A program made the translations under genes and the position numbers. A stretch of 64,000 nucleotides of DNA from Aquilaria yunnanensis (Eukaryota; Streptophyta; Magnoliopsida; Malvales; Thymelaeaceae): contig CM077599.1 in NCBI GenBank assembly GCA_039654915.1, positions 11,038,501-11,102,500 of the forward strand, given 5' to 3'. Shown here in pieces: positions 46,079 through 58,342 of this stretch. The notes beneath the pieces are model-generated. The model was not told the DNA's origin and made no database searches. It saw only the letters and a program-made list of their open reading frames with translations. Each line of letters starts with the position of its first letter. Position 1 is the first letter of the stretch.

Positions 46079-47012
46079 GAGTAAATTGTTTAAATGGTCT
46101 ATAACTTTTAATTATCACTTTATTTTAATTTCTAACATTTTAAATATTTTGTTTTGGTCTTAAACATATATATTAAAATTGTTTCATTTCAGCCTCTCAT
46201 CAAATAAAATTCATTAACTCAGAATAATTTTCCGGTATAAAATTTTGAAATTTTAATTTAAATATTTAATAACTATCTTTTAGTAAATTTAAATAGTTTA
46301 ATATTTTTTTTGATAGTGAACAGACAATTTAAATTAATAGTTTTTTCTTGCTGAATGAAATAAGTTCAATTTGCAGGTAGAAGAAAATGTGATTTGAATT
46401 TTTCATTAAATATAAAAATTATTATATAGATTAAATTTATTATAAAACAATCACCAAATAGTTTAAATTATGATCTGAAAAAATTATTATCAAAAAAATA
46501 CTTTGATTTAACAAATTTTATTCCATAGGACCAAAATGAAATATTTTTAATAGATTTACACCCAATTCGTTTTAATTTAAGTCAACTTAATCTAAAATAG
46601 TTTTAAATTTTTTCACCTAGTATCAATTCCATTTGAAAGCCAATATTATATAGGTGTAATAATCCATTTGAAACAAAATTTTTATCTTGTTATTAAATTT
46701 CTATGAAATTTTATTTTTTGATGTTTAAAAAAAAATTCATAAAACATTAATAGTATTATAAAAATTTTACATTCAATGGATTATTTCACCTAAATAATAT
46801 TAACTTTCAAATAAAATTGGTTTCAAATAAAAAAGATATAAATATAAAAATAAGTTATTTTAAAATAAGTTAGCTTAAGTTAAAACGAATTGACCCTTAG
46901 GATTAAAATGAAACATTTTCAATAGGTTTAGGACCAAAACAGAATATTTTATAGGTTAAGGATTAAAACGAAATAATAGTTAAAAGTTTGGGACCATTTA
47001 TGCAATTTACTC
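46079..47012. mobile_element. Mutator-type MITE, interrupted (second copy)
   Basis: Counterpart of 20254-20845, starting GAGTAAATTG and ending CAATTTACTC, with a Tourist-type MITE nested at 46559-46896. Confidence 0.7.
46559..46896. mobile_element. Tourist (PIF/Harbinger-type) MITE, 338 bp
   Basis: Terminal repeats CACCCAATTCGTTTTAATTT and the complement GGGTCAATTCGTTTTAACTT. The 3-bp target TTA is repeated at 46556-46558 and 46897-46899; the first unit keeps the empty site (GATTTAGGATT near 20727-20737). The two halves could fold into a long hairpin. No coding capacity. Confidence 0.88.
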
Positions 47013-49001
47013 TAACTTAGTGAGACCAACAATTTTTCTTTCAAGTAATAATTTCAATAATCAAATTGTTTTGCTGATGCTTTAATTAATTGTTGATAAA
47101 TTTATTAAAAATAAATAAAGGTCAAAACTATCATTGTTTATAGATTTTACAAAAATCAACCGAGCAAAGTTTTACGCTTACTGATTTAAGTGATAAAAGT
47201 GTCAAGTTTTAAAGCAGCGACTTTAGGCCCTAATTAACAGAACAAACAGGACCAAAATGCTCCCTGTATGCAAATCCAAAAGAGAAAACAATTGCTCCTA
47301 GATTATGATATAAACTGAAAACATTTTCTCACGTTGCAACCGATAAAAATCATTTTTTTCCCTTTCTTTTTATTCACCAACATCCATAAGACAAAGCTAA
47401 TAATTATGCTGTTTCAATAACCAGGGGCAGCGGTACAATCTGATGAATCTGCCGGTTTATTGGTAAGATGTATTTATCATTTTCTAATTTGTATGCTTAT
47501 TTAATATTCAAATTCTATTCCTCATTACAACAAAATGGTAAGCTAAGTAGGACGAGATAGGTGTAAATTAGACTTTGTAATATGATTTTTTATACCATTT
47601 CTTATAGTGAAATTCTAAATTTTTTTAAAATATGAATGTCAATGATAAAATAATTTCACTCGTGATAAATTATCCTAATTCAAATAAGTGCATTTCAGAA
47701 ACATTATTGGAAAGTGATTATAAGTGATTCTTTCACTATAATGGTTATTTGTCAACTTGTATATATATATCAATTCAAAGTCTAACTTAAGAACCCCCAA
47801 ATCCCTTTCTAAAATAATTTTTGCAAAAAAAAACAAGTATTTTTTTATTAAATTTTCCTTTTTAGGCTAGATGCACAAAAATCACAAAAAATAATTATTT
47901 TTCACAGAAAAATTTATCCAAGTGAGTATCAGATAAATTCAGCGTTAACTGGCATATGAGATGAGTTTCATCAGATAAAAAAATAAATTAAAATTAAGAG
48001 GTAATAAAAAACTTATTGAATTAATTAGTTGTCATGGAGGTACTAGTCTCAATGGCAAGGATAACATGCCAAAACGAAAGAAGAGAAGCCTAGTGCTCAG
48101 TGGTTTACCCCAACCATTTGCATTTCCATCATGTGTTTCGAAACTACAAGATAAACAAGATAACTTGAAGTTATATGTACTATTAAATAATCGATCTTAG
48201 TTAATTCCATAATCCTAAAAACATATACAAAATCACTTATTTGTTAAACTATTAAAATTAAAATTCCTTGAATCTCAATCATTATCTGTATATATACCCA
48301 TAATAAGAAAGCTTGGCTTTTGTCTGTGAATCTTTTACATTAATACCTCTTTCATTTATTTTTCTTTCCAGTAGTCAACACTTGAAACTTTAATAAACTA
48401 TGTATTTTAAATATTATTCATCTAAGCACATACCACAAAATACATGTCCTTCTATTACATTTATGTTTCAATATCATATGGTTTTCGAAAAAAAAATGTA
48501 TGCTATCATATTGTTAAACTTATTTGAATTCATTTTTATGTAATTAACGAATAATTATTCTTGTCTCTATAATATATGCGAAAATATAACACTAATAGCT
48601 GACTTTGTACCTATTGATTTGATTAGATGTTCTGATTTGGCCCCATCTGGTTTTAATCGACAGGGATAAAGATCAGCTACTTTAATTGAAATCAAACGAA
48701 AATTAAGAGAAACTAGGTTAAACAAAAAAAAATAGAAAGAAAATAATGGTGGTATAAATGAACGGGATCCTCCAATATATCAAGATCATAAAGGAAACAC
48801 ATAATGACTGATTTTAGCCCTAAACTTTAGGCACAAACCAAAAATCTTGGACTAAAAAGAAGGCTTTAATTAACCTTGAATTAATTATGAATAACAAATA
48901 GAAAAAAGCCCAGCCTTGTCAGCCTCTTCTCAGTTCTCACTCCACACGAGATTTCCCAACCCATCTCTGCACCTCTCCGCCTCTCATTGTTTTCATCAGC
49001 C
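47013..49001. other. AT-rich DNA between MADS-3b and MADS-1c
   Basis: No gene seen. Holds the empty target site of the 4.6-kb hAT element near 48065 (AACATGCCAAAACG). A possible TATA box (GGTATAAATG) lies near 48750. Confidence 0.6.
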
Positions 49002-49724
49002 ATGATCGCTCTGCAGCAACAGAGGAACAAAACCAAGACCACCAAAGGCCGCCAGAAGATCCCGATCAAGCGCCTCCAAGACGAAAACAGCCGCCAGGTC
49101 ACCTTCTCCAAGCGCCGCAACGGCCTCTTCAAGAAGGCCAGCGAGCTCTGCATCCTGACCGGCGCCCGCATCGGAATCATCACCTTTTCGCCGCACAGCA
49201 AGCCCTACTGCTTCGGTCACCCCGACATTGAGACCGTATTGGAAGCCTACTTGGGGCATCAGCCGCTAGACCAGACGTTCCCAGGACAGGGGACGAGAAC
49301 AGAACAGCTGTGTTACCGCCAACTGAACCAGCAGCACGAGGCCGCGCTGCAGCAGCTTCAGGAGGAGAAGCGGAGGTCGGCAGCGCTGCTGGAGGAGAAG
49401 GAGACCGGAAATGGACACGGCTTTTGGTGGGAAGAGGCTTGTGTAGAAAGGATCGATGGGGTGGAGGAGCTGGAGGAATTCGCGAGGGCTTTGATTGATT
49501 TGAGGAATAATTTGAGCGTCCGGTGTAATGAGTTGATGATGATGTCGGGTGCGACGGCTGGAGATGGATTTGGAGACCAACGCGGTTGCGCCCGCGGCGG
49601 TGGTTCCGACGCTTCTTCGAGTGGTTTAGGCCTTGGGGTTGAAGCTTTTGATGCGCTTGGGTTCGATCACGGACTGGATTTTGATGGCGGGGAGTTTCGA
49701 AATTGGAATTTAGGCGTTGAATAA
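49002..49724 (+). CDS. type I MADS-box protein (MADS-1c)
   Basis: Complete intronless gene, 240 aa, third copy of MADS-1. The MADS domain (about 16-76) is identical to MADS-1b. Differences from it are at residues 94, 139, 164, 181, 198 and 230. It has the same unusual CILTGARIGIITFSP segment, FWWEE motif and acidic C-terminus. The ATG at 49002 is the position used by MADS-1b; the frame extends five codons upstream but without an ATG. Confidence 0.92.
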   Translation: MIALQQQRNKTKTTKGRQKIPIKRLQDENSRQVTFSKRRNGLFKKASELCILTGARIGIITFSPHSKPYCFGHPDIETVLEAYLGHQPLDQTFPGQGTRTEQLCYRQLNQQHEAALQQLQEEKRRSAALLEEKETGNGHGFWWEEACVERIDGVEELEEFARALIDLRNNLSVRCNELMMMSGATAGDGFGDQRGCARGGGSDASSSGLGLGVEAFDALGFDHGLDFDGGEFRNWNLGVE

Positions 49725-49941
49725 TGTTGAACTGGTTTTATTTAATCTCGCAAAATAAGAATTCAATTGTTCAATCCTTTTATCAGTAATAAAATTGCTT
49801 TTATTGTTGTGACTTGTGATTTGCGGCTGAAATATATGCAGAGAGGTAAAATGATCATGAAAAGGTACGTAAATAATCGATGACATAACAATTTCTTTTT
49901 CTCCGATTCCGTTGTCAATCACTTCCTTCTTATTTAGAAAA

Positions 49942-51284
49942 GGCATAAAGCCATTTTTACCTCTCAAACTTGAACAACCTTGACACTTAACTGCCTCAAC
50001 ATTGACTTGGCTAACTTACTCTCTGAACTTTAAAAATGGGTACATTTTAACCCTTTTGACCGTTGTGCCCTGTGCGCATCACGTATTCTATTTATACTCT
50101 AGACGGCGCTTGTTCCCGTCTATTTAATCTAATTCTTCAACTAGTCCTCTACTACTACTTTCTCTGCAACTATCGCTGACCGGACCAAGTTAGGTCTCCA
50201 ATCCTCGCGAGTCCAAGATGTGGCACTAAGGCACAAGCATCCTAGCCACACAATCACGGCGCCTTTATCATTCTTGGAGGCTGCTCTGCCTAGTGCTTTT
50301 CATGGCTTTACCAGTTAATTCATCAACTGTTGAATTCAATCCAATTAGGTTTTCCCTCTTTGCACCTTTGTCAGGAAAACAAACTTTGCAATCAAAATAA
50401 GACTAGAAACATACGAGACCTTTGGCGAGGCCTTTGAAGCCATTGACCGAAGGCTAGCTATTGAACTTTCTCTGGCTGGCTATTAAATTGAATCGGCTTC
50501 CTCTCGATGACTTGATTCGATATTTATACGGCTCTTCCACCTTGTACTTGCCGAACCACGCCACCTTCACCGACCAAAGCAAAGGAGATCAATTGAGCAA
50601 ACTTTTCATCTAATTCAATCCAACAAATTTCTGAAAGTACCACATGGTGCTTTATCCAAGTCACCACCACATGATGCTCTGTCCACACCACCAGCATCCC
50701 CACCAAATGATGCTCTTCCCCAATCACCATCATCACTACTTCCTCTTGAAGCCTGGCTTAAGTCAAAACCCAAAAGCCAAAGGAGCTCCCCTAACAAACA
50801 ACCAATTTCAGTTGGATACTTCAGCTTTTGTCAATGAAGCTCATCCGTTTCGGACACTATAAGTTTTTCAATTCTAATGAATTTTTAGTTGGACCTAAAT
50901 GTTAGCCTTTCAGACGCTGACGGCGAAGTGAGAGAGGCGGCGGATGAGGAGGGGGATCCCATTTTTCATTTTAATTGATGAATGGAAAGAACTCTTTTCA
51001 AAATCTGGAGCGTAGAGAAGATTAGGTACTACCCTCTCTCTAGTACGCCTTCTGTTCGATAATATGCCTAGTTGAATCTAACCACTTGAGTCTCCTGCAC
51101 ACAGCTCATGAAATAAACGGGAGCACGTACCGTTTAAAGTAAGTAGGTCACATGACGTGCAGAAGGGTCAAAAGGAGTAAAGTGTTTCCTTTATACAAGT
51201 TCAGGGGGAGTTAGACTGATTTAACGTTGAAAGGATTAAGTGTCTAGGTCATCTAAATTTGAGGGCTAAAATTGGCTTTAGACC
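49942..51284. mobile_element. Mutator-like element, complete, 1343 bp
   Basis: Left end GGCATAAAGCCATTTTTACC and right end (complement GGTCTAAAGCCAATTTTAGCC) pair for about 70 bp. The 9-bp flanks TTTAGAAAA (49933-49941) and TTGAGAAAA (51285-51293) differ at one base. Copies at 606 and 28440 lack the right end because the duplication breakpoint lies in the element. The interior has coding-like stretches: KQTLETYKTFGEAFEAIDRR near 50380-50460 and a Pro-rich segment near 50635-50860 that ends at a donor-like GTAAG in copies 1 and 2 (ATAAG here). They may be pieces of a captured host gene that I cannot name. Confidence 0.75.
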
Positions 51285-51293
51285 TTGAGAAAA

Positions 51294-52260
51294 TTAGTGG
51301 TACATTGAGAGATAATAAGAACTTTCCCTCTCTCACGGTTTTTTTTCCCTTTCATGTTGGGTATAAGTTTCATTCAGTTCCTTATAAATTGTCCTTGCAT
51401 GTAGTTAATTTGAGTCCTTTGATGTCATGAATAATCTGGGCAAAAATTTCTTTATGAATTTGGTCCTAATTCTTCTTAACATAATGAACCCAGTATTCTA
51501 ATTACCTTTTCAAAAACATTATTTGTCAAATAACCATTTCAATATGAAAAATTGTATTGTGAGAGTTTATGTCAGATAGCTCATAAGTCATAACACATTT
51601 ATAACGGTTACAAATCATTACAAGTAAAGTCGTTTTAACATTAATGGTTTTCTAACATTGATGGGGATATGCATATGCCACAACATGGATGAGTGGTTTT
51701 CATATCGAAACCCATCAACTTGATTGGATTGTTAAAAAGAAGAGGATATATCTTTAATATATAAAAAGTACGAACATTCAAAAAATGTTGAACGACCGTT
51801 TTACTTTCTTTTTTAGTATAATAAATTTTAAGTTTTATAAAATATTTATTGTACTTGAGATAATTATTTAATAGTAATATAAAACTAAAGACAACATGTT
51901 TGATTAAAAAAGACTTTAGTGGCAATTTAGGAGTTTTAGCCATCAAATGTAAGATTAATGGAAAAAATTCAATATAATACTTGATTATGTAATATAAAAT
52001 CAAGCGTTGTTAAGTTTGAAGTAAAAAAATAAAGTTTAGCGGCAATTTAAGAGTCCATAATTTTTTTTCAATTAATTTTTTTTTTCAACTTTGATGATAC
52101 ATACTATATGAAAGCTTATGTATCTAATCTATTTTAGAGTAATAATATAATTCAAGTATGGCTCAAGTACCTATTATAAAAAAATTTAAAAAAATTATCA
52201 TTGTAGCAAAGATTATTGGGAAAAATTTTAGGAAAAAAATATTTTTGGCTTTTAGAATTA
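51294..52260. other. AT-rich DNA right of the array
   Basis: No gene, RNA or element recognised. Confidence 0.5.
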
Positions 52261-52270
52261 GTTCCTTATA

Positions 52271-53780
52271 GGATAAATTCTATTTATGGTCTATAACCTT
52301 ATCGCGTCGTCCTAAACAGGTCTCTAACCTTCATTTTATTCTCCTAAAGTCCTTAACATCCCTATTTATGTCTCAATCGTCATCTTTCCGTCATTTCTAT
52401 GGTTAACTTTGACAGAATTTTTGTGACAAATGCCAACATTAGTCTTACATTTTTTTATTCCCATCGAATAACCCCAAAGTTAATAAATTTATCACTATAG
52501 CCATTATCTCCTCGCCTCTTCCTCCTTCATTCCAACCGGGAATCTGCATTCCAACTCAGACCAAAACATATTACCGAAAGATTGCTTGAAGTCAGTCCAC
52601 ACGTGAAATTCATGCCGGAAACAATCAATTCAAACGAAATTCCTTCGATCGAGTTCATGGTCGATCAGATAAACCCGCCGCAACAAACCGCCTACCGGTT
52701 CTGCCGTCGAATCGCGCAGCTATAAGTTTCTGCCATAGCCCACCCAAAAGTGAACTCCAAGCAAGAATTCAAAGGAACATTCAATTGCCCAAATCCATTC
52801 TCTCCTTTACAAATTAAAGACCCGGTTAAATTAAACCCACACACATATGAAGCTCCAGCTGAAATGCTTATCATTGAAATATTCGTAAACTCCTGCTCGA
52901 TTTAGGTAGCGATTGGATTGCTTCCCCAGCAATGAACTCCACGATCTGTGGCCAAAATACCGCAAGTAAAACCTAATCCAGAATAGATAGACTCCAAATT
53001 GTGAGTGATGTTAGGCAAATTGGCGGAGCCTCCTCTCCAATCGAGGACCGATGGTGTTGGTGATGTGGCAGTCGCTGAAATCTGGTCATCACCAACAGAA
53101 AAGGTCATTAAGCAGGATAGTGTTGTTGTAATAGAGGCGCTTCGGGGGATAAGGTGGGGTCTACGGTGTTCCAACAGAGGAGAGCGTAGTCACCGGAGTG
53201 GATGGCGGAAAGGGTTGTGCGGCCGGCTGCAATGGTGGAGAAGGAAATGTTTGGCTGGACTTTGAGAGAGGTCGTGACACCGTCGGGGCGGTAACAAATG
53301 ATGCGCTGAGTGGACTGGGCCACGACGAGGGCATAGACGGTGGACCAACCTCCCATCAACCACCGCGTCACCCCTGCCCTCTTCATTGGCGATGTCCCTA
53401 TCAGCGGCCTCAAGTCCCTCATCACCCTCCACCTTAGCAGCCACCTTGTCCCCAGGCTCGTCGAGGTCAGGGCCCTCTGGGTATGAAATTATCCCCACTT
53501 AATCTGGTAGCCTAAGATGGTGAAGAAGGAAGAGAGGGAGAGATGATGGTTGTAATGATAAATTTATTAGTTTGAGGGTTATTTGAGTAGGAATAAAAAA
53601 ATATAAGACTAATGTTGGCATTTGCCACAAAAATTTTGTCAAAGTTAACCATGAACATGACAGAATGATAACGATTGAGATAGAAATAGGGAGGTTGGGG
53701 ACTTTAAGAAAACAAAATGAAGGTTGGGGACCCATTTAGGACAACACAATAAAGTTAGAGAACATAAATAGAATTTACCT
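52271..53780. mobile_element. Pack-MULE-like element, 1510 bp
   Basis: Terminal inverted repeats about 240 bp long (left from GGATAAATTCTATTTATGG, right ending in the complement of AGGTAAATTCTATTTATG) with high identity. Exact 10-bp target duplication GTTCCTTATA at 52261-52270 and 53781-53790. No transposase; the interior carries a host gene fragment on the minus strand. Confidence 0.92.
52680..53430 (-). pseudogene. captured fragment of a CRINKLY4-related receptor kinase ectodomain
   Basis: Read on the minus strand, the interior of the Pack-MULE encodes RCC1-like repeats of the CRINKLY4/CCR receptor-kinase type: ISFSTIAAGRTTLSAIHSGD, then SGLGFTCGILATDRGVHCWG, then ISISAGASYVCGFNLTGSLI, each with the pattern AG...CG...CWG/CKG. 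The frame changes once between the first two pieces (near 53110-53170), and an in-frame stop lies at 52902-52904. No transmembrane segment or kinase domain is present. The family call rests on the repeat pattern and is good but not exact as to member. Confidence 0.7.
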
Positions 53781-53790
53781 GTTCCTTATA

Positions 53791-55602
53791 TTATAATAAG
53801 GGGACTTTTAGCAGTAATTTTTTTTTTACATTTTCCAATGTTTTGAAATAGTATAATAATTATTTTTCCACATAGTCATCCTTTTTAATATTGTAACAAA
53901 ATTTTTTATTTTTATCAACTGACTTTTTTTTATACTAAATAATCTTAAAATATTGTTTTCATTTTTAATTTTTTAGAGCCAATCAAATCTTATAATCTAT
54001 TTAAAAAATTTAAAAGTAATTTTTTGTTTGAATATTATATTTCATGGTTGAAGCTTATTGCCTAGAAGTAATTTTGGAGTTAAGAGATAAAGTTAATAAT
54101 TTTATATTATAGTTGCAAGTTTTTATTTTATTTGAGATTAAGGTCAAAACCATAAAAAAAGGGCTAGCAAGGGTCCGAGTCCCCCTAAAATTGTAAAATA
54201 TTTATAATTTCCTTGACAATTTAAAGATAAATGTGTTCTGACCCTTTCTTAAAATTGGTCAAACGCCTTTGTAAGGACTATAATTTCAGAAAATATTTAT
54301 TTTGGCTCTTCCTTTATTTAAAAAAAACCTAGGTCTGTCCTTGTCTAAGATTGAAAGAGATAAGTTTGAAGGTTTATTTGTTCAAAGTTATAAATAAATT
54401 ACATATTTTCAGGTTCTAACTATATAAGAGGTTATATGACAAAGGAACATGTTGGAGGATTCTTAGGAAGACATATAATAAGTTTTAGTAAAAAAAAAAA
54501 AATTCCAATACATACTATATATATTGGATCAAAATTTTATTCATTTTTATTCAAATATAATTTTGTTGTGACTTTATCATTTTCTCATTGTTGTAACACT
54601 GAAGTCCATACTTTCATAGTTGACATTGATACATAAAATTCTTTAAATATGAAACATATTTTGATAGTTTTTTATTTTTTAAAAAGTAGTATTGTTATAT
54701 TCAATTTACTAAGTTAATATTTTTATTTATTTGATTTATCAAAATTTTAATGTGTTTATAATATTTAAAATCTAAACACATTTATACCATTTACAAATTA
54801 TTTATATTAGAAGAATAATACTAGTATTTGAAAATGAAAAAATAGAAAAAATATTGGTGATTGTTTTCTATGTTTTTTATAACTCTTTTTAGTGGAAAAA
54901 AGCTGAAAAATGCCACTCAATTTAAAATTTAATAATAAACATGTATTTTATTTATATGACTATTAAACATGCCTATAAAAACATGAAGTTTATCAATTTA
55001 TTTACACTTTAAATTTTAAATATTTTTATCATAAACTAAAAGTACAACTTAATATATAATAGTAAAGATATAAAGTGACTAAACCTTAAGTTATAAGTCA
55101 CTATTAGTTTTCTTTATAGGTACTAGAAATTATTCTATTTTAAGGAGTCTATTTTCATATGTTTGACTAATTATATTATAAGAATAATAAGTAAGATTAT
55201 ATTGTCAAACCTCAGTGATGAAAGTATAATTTCTAAATCAATGTGTTTGCATTAATTGGCCAAAAAGATTAAAAAAAAACTATACAAGACATGCTCTCGA
55301 TGTTTAGAACAATCACATTGACTCAACTATAAAATAAAAAATAAGTGTAGATTTGAGATGGTGGTTGTATTTTTTATTAAAAATAAAAAGTCATGTAATT
55401 AAGCTTTTGTAGTAAAGTATAGTTACTTATATTTATATGTCTTTAGAAAAACTCAGTGTTTACTTACCAAATCTATAGTCTAATATCATAGCTCATATTT
55501 ATGTTATACTTATTGAAATAATTTTTTATAAGTAATCTACCATTGCAAAAAAAAATTCTATCATATTTTGCAACTAATATTATTTGTAGCATATTCTACA
55601 TT

Positions 55603-55639
<37 letters not shown>

Positions 55640-55797
55640 ATAGAAATCAGATATAATGACTAAACTATTATAATGGATGGTGCAAATGTGGATAGTTATG
55701 ATGAAACCAATAAGAAATATATCTAAATTAAAAAAATTAAAATCATTATTACTACTATTTATTTTGAACAAAATAATTAGAATTATAGTTATTTAAG
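53791..55797. other. very AT-rich DNA
   Basis: No gene seen. Short transposon-like debris (AGGGCTAGCAAGGGTCCGAG near 54165) cannot be placed in a family. Ends with a run of ATT. Confidence 0.5.
55603..55638. repeat. (ATT)n microsatellite
   Basis: About twelve consecutive ATT units. Confidence 0.95.
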
Positions 55798-55806
55798 TAA
55801 AAACTA

Positions 55807-56324
55807 GGCCTAAAGCCCCTTTTGCCCCCTGAACTTTGTCAACTCGGACCTTTTACCCCTTAAACTTTGACTCGGTTTGACTTACTCCTCAAACTTTGTA
55901 AACTAACACCTTTTGCCCCTTCAGCCCAGTTAAATGGAGAATATGTACTAAAATAAAAATAAAAATAAAGCTGAAGGACTAAATAAATTATTTTTCCAAT
56001 GGTTGAACATTGTGAGTAAATAATAAGCATAAATGCTTCAGTTTCATATTTAAGATTACTCAGCTTTTCCTTGCTTTTGCATATAAGTTTGTGTTAAGGC
56101 CTCTAATTGTTTACTCACAAGAGTCAATAATTGGACAAATAATTTAGTTACCCCTTCAAATTTTCTTTTATTTTCATTTTAGTACACATTTTTCATTTAA
56201 TTGGACTAAGGGAGTGAAAGGTCCCAGTTTGTAAAGTTTGAGGGGTGAGTTAAACCGAGTCAAAGTTTAGGGGATAAAAGGTCTGAGTTAACAAAGTTCA
56301 AGAGGCAAAAGGGGCTTTAAGCCT
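55807..56324. mobile_element. Mutator-type MITE, 518 bp
   Basis: Inverted repeats about 130 bp long, ends GGCCTAAAGCCCC and GGGGCTTTAAGCC. Exact 9-bp target duplication TAAAAACTA at 55798-55806 and 56325-56333. The interior is AT-rich and non-coding. Confidence 0.93.
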
Positions 56325-56333
56325 AAAAACTAA

Positions 56334-56908
56334 CTTAGTATCGTAATTCACGTGCAAAGTACGTACAGGTGCAGTTACCTTACATATATGTATATAATAA
56401 AACTTGTGCATTAACCGAAGAGACATTTCAGAATATTCGATAAACATTTTTTATTATGTTTTATAAAAACGTGTATTTATATAATGTTTCCTTTTTTTCT
56501 CTAAATTTTTTTGAAACTTTCAGAATAATTCTAAAAAAAATATTATTCTGAGTGATAATTAGAAGACAAAATATTAATTTTCAAATAGTAGAACATTTTA
56601 AAAAATAAAATATATTAAATAATAAAGAATGACACCTCAATCAATTTCATCGTGAGTGCGCTCGTTTACAATCCAAACACTTATTTCCAGTTTTTTTTTT
56701 CCCGACAAACATATATTTTCTAATTTCAAGTGAACATCTTTTATATAAAAACATTTGTCATCCAGTGCTCCCTTTTTATTTTGTTAAAGACTTGAAGTGG
56801 AGAAAGATTTAAAAAAAATACGTGCATAATGCACTTGATATAAACTGTTATTAAGTAATTTTTTTTTTGTTACACAGAAAGGAACAAAATAATAAATAAG
56901 AAGACTAA
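56334..56908. other. AT-rich DNA
   Basis: No gene or element recognised. Confidence 0.5.
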
Positions 56909-56916
56909 CGTAGAAT

Positions 56917-57824
56917 TAGGGGTGTAAGAGTTTAACCCTAACCTGAAACCCAACCCAATTTTTTGGGTTAGGGTCGGATGAGAAGAGGGAATTAGTGTCA
57001 TTCAAAATGACCCGAAGCCGAACCATTTCTAAGATGCAAAAATCAGATCGACTTGGGTTAAACCCGATTGACCTAATTCAACCCGAAATTCCCACTTTCC
57101 CAGCCCATTTCATTCCTAGCCTAATCCTATCCCAGGCCAACCTACATACCTATACTATAAATACCTAACATCCTAAACCCTAATCCTTCATCAATCATCA
57201 ACCGCTAGCCACACCCCCCACCCTCATTGCCATTTACCACCATTCACTGTCTATCACTGTCGTCACCGTTTGTCATCGTTATGTGTCCGTTCTTCGCACC
57301 GTCGTTTTGCTCTCCCTCGTTCGTCACCTCCCTTCCTCACTTCGTCAGTCCTCACCCCTCAACCTCCCTCTTTCGTCGTCAGTTATTTGATTTCATTCGC
57401 CATCCATTCACCATTTGTCCTCTCATTTCCGCTGCGCCGCCCCTTAGTTGCATTGCCTTTGTCGTCCTCTGTATTTCATTCATTGTTTCATTGTCATCAT
57501 CTTGCTATCACCCCACCTTTTCTGGTTGCGTCCCCTTCCCACCATCCTTGCCCGTCGCATTGTCCTTCGTTGCCTCTGGTTTGGCCTTTTACACTGTTTT
57601 CTGTTGTCGTCCTCGGCCGCAAAAGGCAAAGGAAATGGTTACCGACAGTGGGTATCAGGTAAATCCAACCCAACCCAACCCTAAGCCTATATTTTCAAGT
57701 TATGGTCATTCAGGTTCTCTCCCAATTTTGGATCAGTTTGGGTTGGCATTTCGGATTGTGAAAAAGTTCATTTATTTCGAGTTTCGGCCTAAACCCAACC
57801 CGAAACCTGAAACTTTCACCCCTA
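56917..57824. mobile_element. non-autonomous hAT element, 908 bp
   Basis: Ends TAGGGGTGTAAGAGTTT and the complement TAGGGGTGAAAGTTTCAGG. The 8-bp flanks CGTAGAAT (56909-56916) and CGTAGAGT (57825-57832) differ at one base. Subterminal AACCC/GGGTT-rich blocks. A 200-codon open frame (57227-57829) is Ser/Pro/Cys/Phe-rich, runs to the very end of the element and matches no family I know, so it was not called a gene. Confidence 0.85.
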
Positions 57825-57832
57825 CGTAGAGT

Positions 57833-58339
57833 GGACTTGAGCTCCTAAAAAGCCAATAAGTGAGTAAAGTTAATAGCCTGTCTTCTGACCACTAGAATCG
57901 TGATGCGCCTAAAGGAGGAAATAAGCATGCAAATTTGTCTCACCATTTACTCCAACTCGAGCAATAAAGGTGAAAAGCCCTAAGAACAATCAGTCATGAC
58001 AGTGATATAAGGGAGACTTTGGGAGCACACAAATGAGATCACATCCCAATCGCCTTCATTTTCATGAATAAAGGCGATAAGCAAGTTCCTAGAATCTAGC
58101 AATTATAAATAAAAAATCCAGAAAGACCATTTTTCATCACCTATGCAGTCGCCTTAAGCTTCAAAGACAGGCTCCAAAAGCCATCCACACAAAAGATAAT
58201 TGGAGAACTACCCGAAATAGTGTGCCTTCATGTGATAAAGCTTGGAAAAGGTTTTGGCTTGGCCAAATCTGAGGTTTGAGAAATAATTTCCCATTCTAAT
58301 TGAATCTCCCGCTTAGTTTCTTCAACTTTATGTAAAAAT
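57833..58339. other. unassigned DNA left of the CACTA element
   Basis: No gene recognised. It may continue the minus-strand LINE remnant seen beyond the CACTA element, but no motif proves that. Confidence 0.35.
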
Positions 58340-58342
58340 ATG

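Larger units (their letters stand above)
29649..51202. repeat. tandem duplication unit, second whole copy
   Basis: Same order as 1828-29648. Its 21554 bp include a solo LTR (2309+5 bp) and a Tourist MITE (338+3 bp) not found in the first unit, leaving about 18.9 kb. Matching to the earlier units stops at 51202, the right edge of the array. Confidence 0.9.

Noticed and set aside
46559..46896. MicroRNA precursor hairpin
   Set aside because: The hairpin is explained by the terminal inverted repeats of a MITE with a TTA target duplication.
57227..57829. 200-codon open frame
   Set aside because: Low-complexity composition inside an hAT element, running into its terminal repeat.
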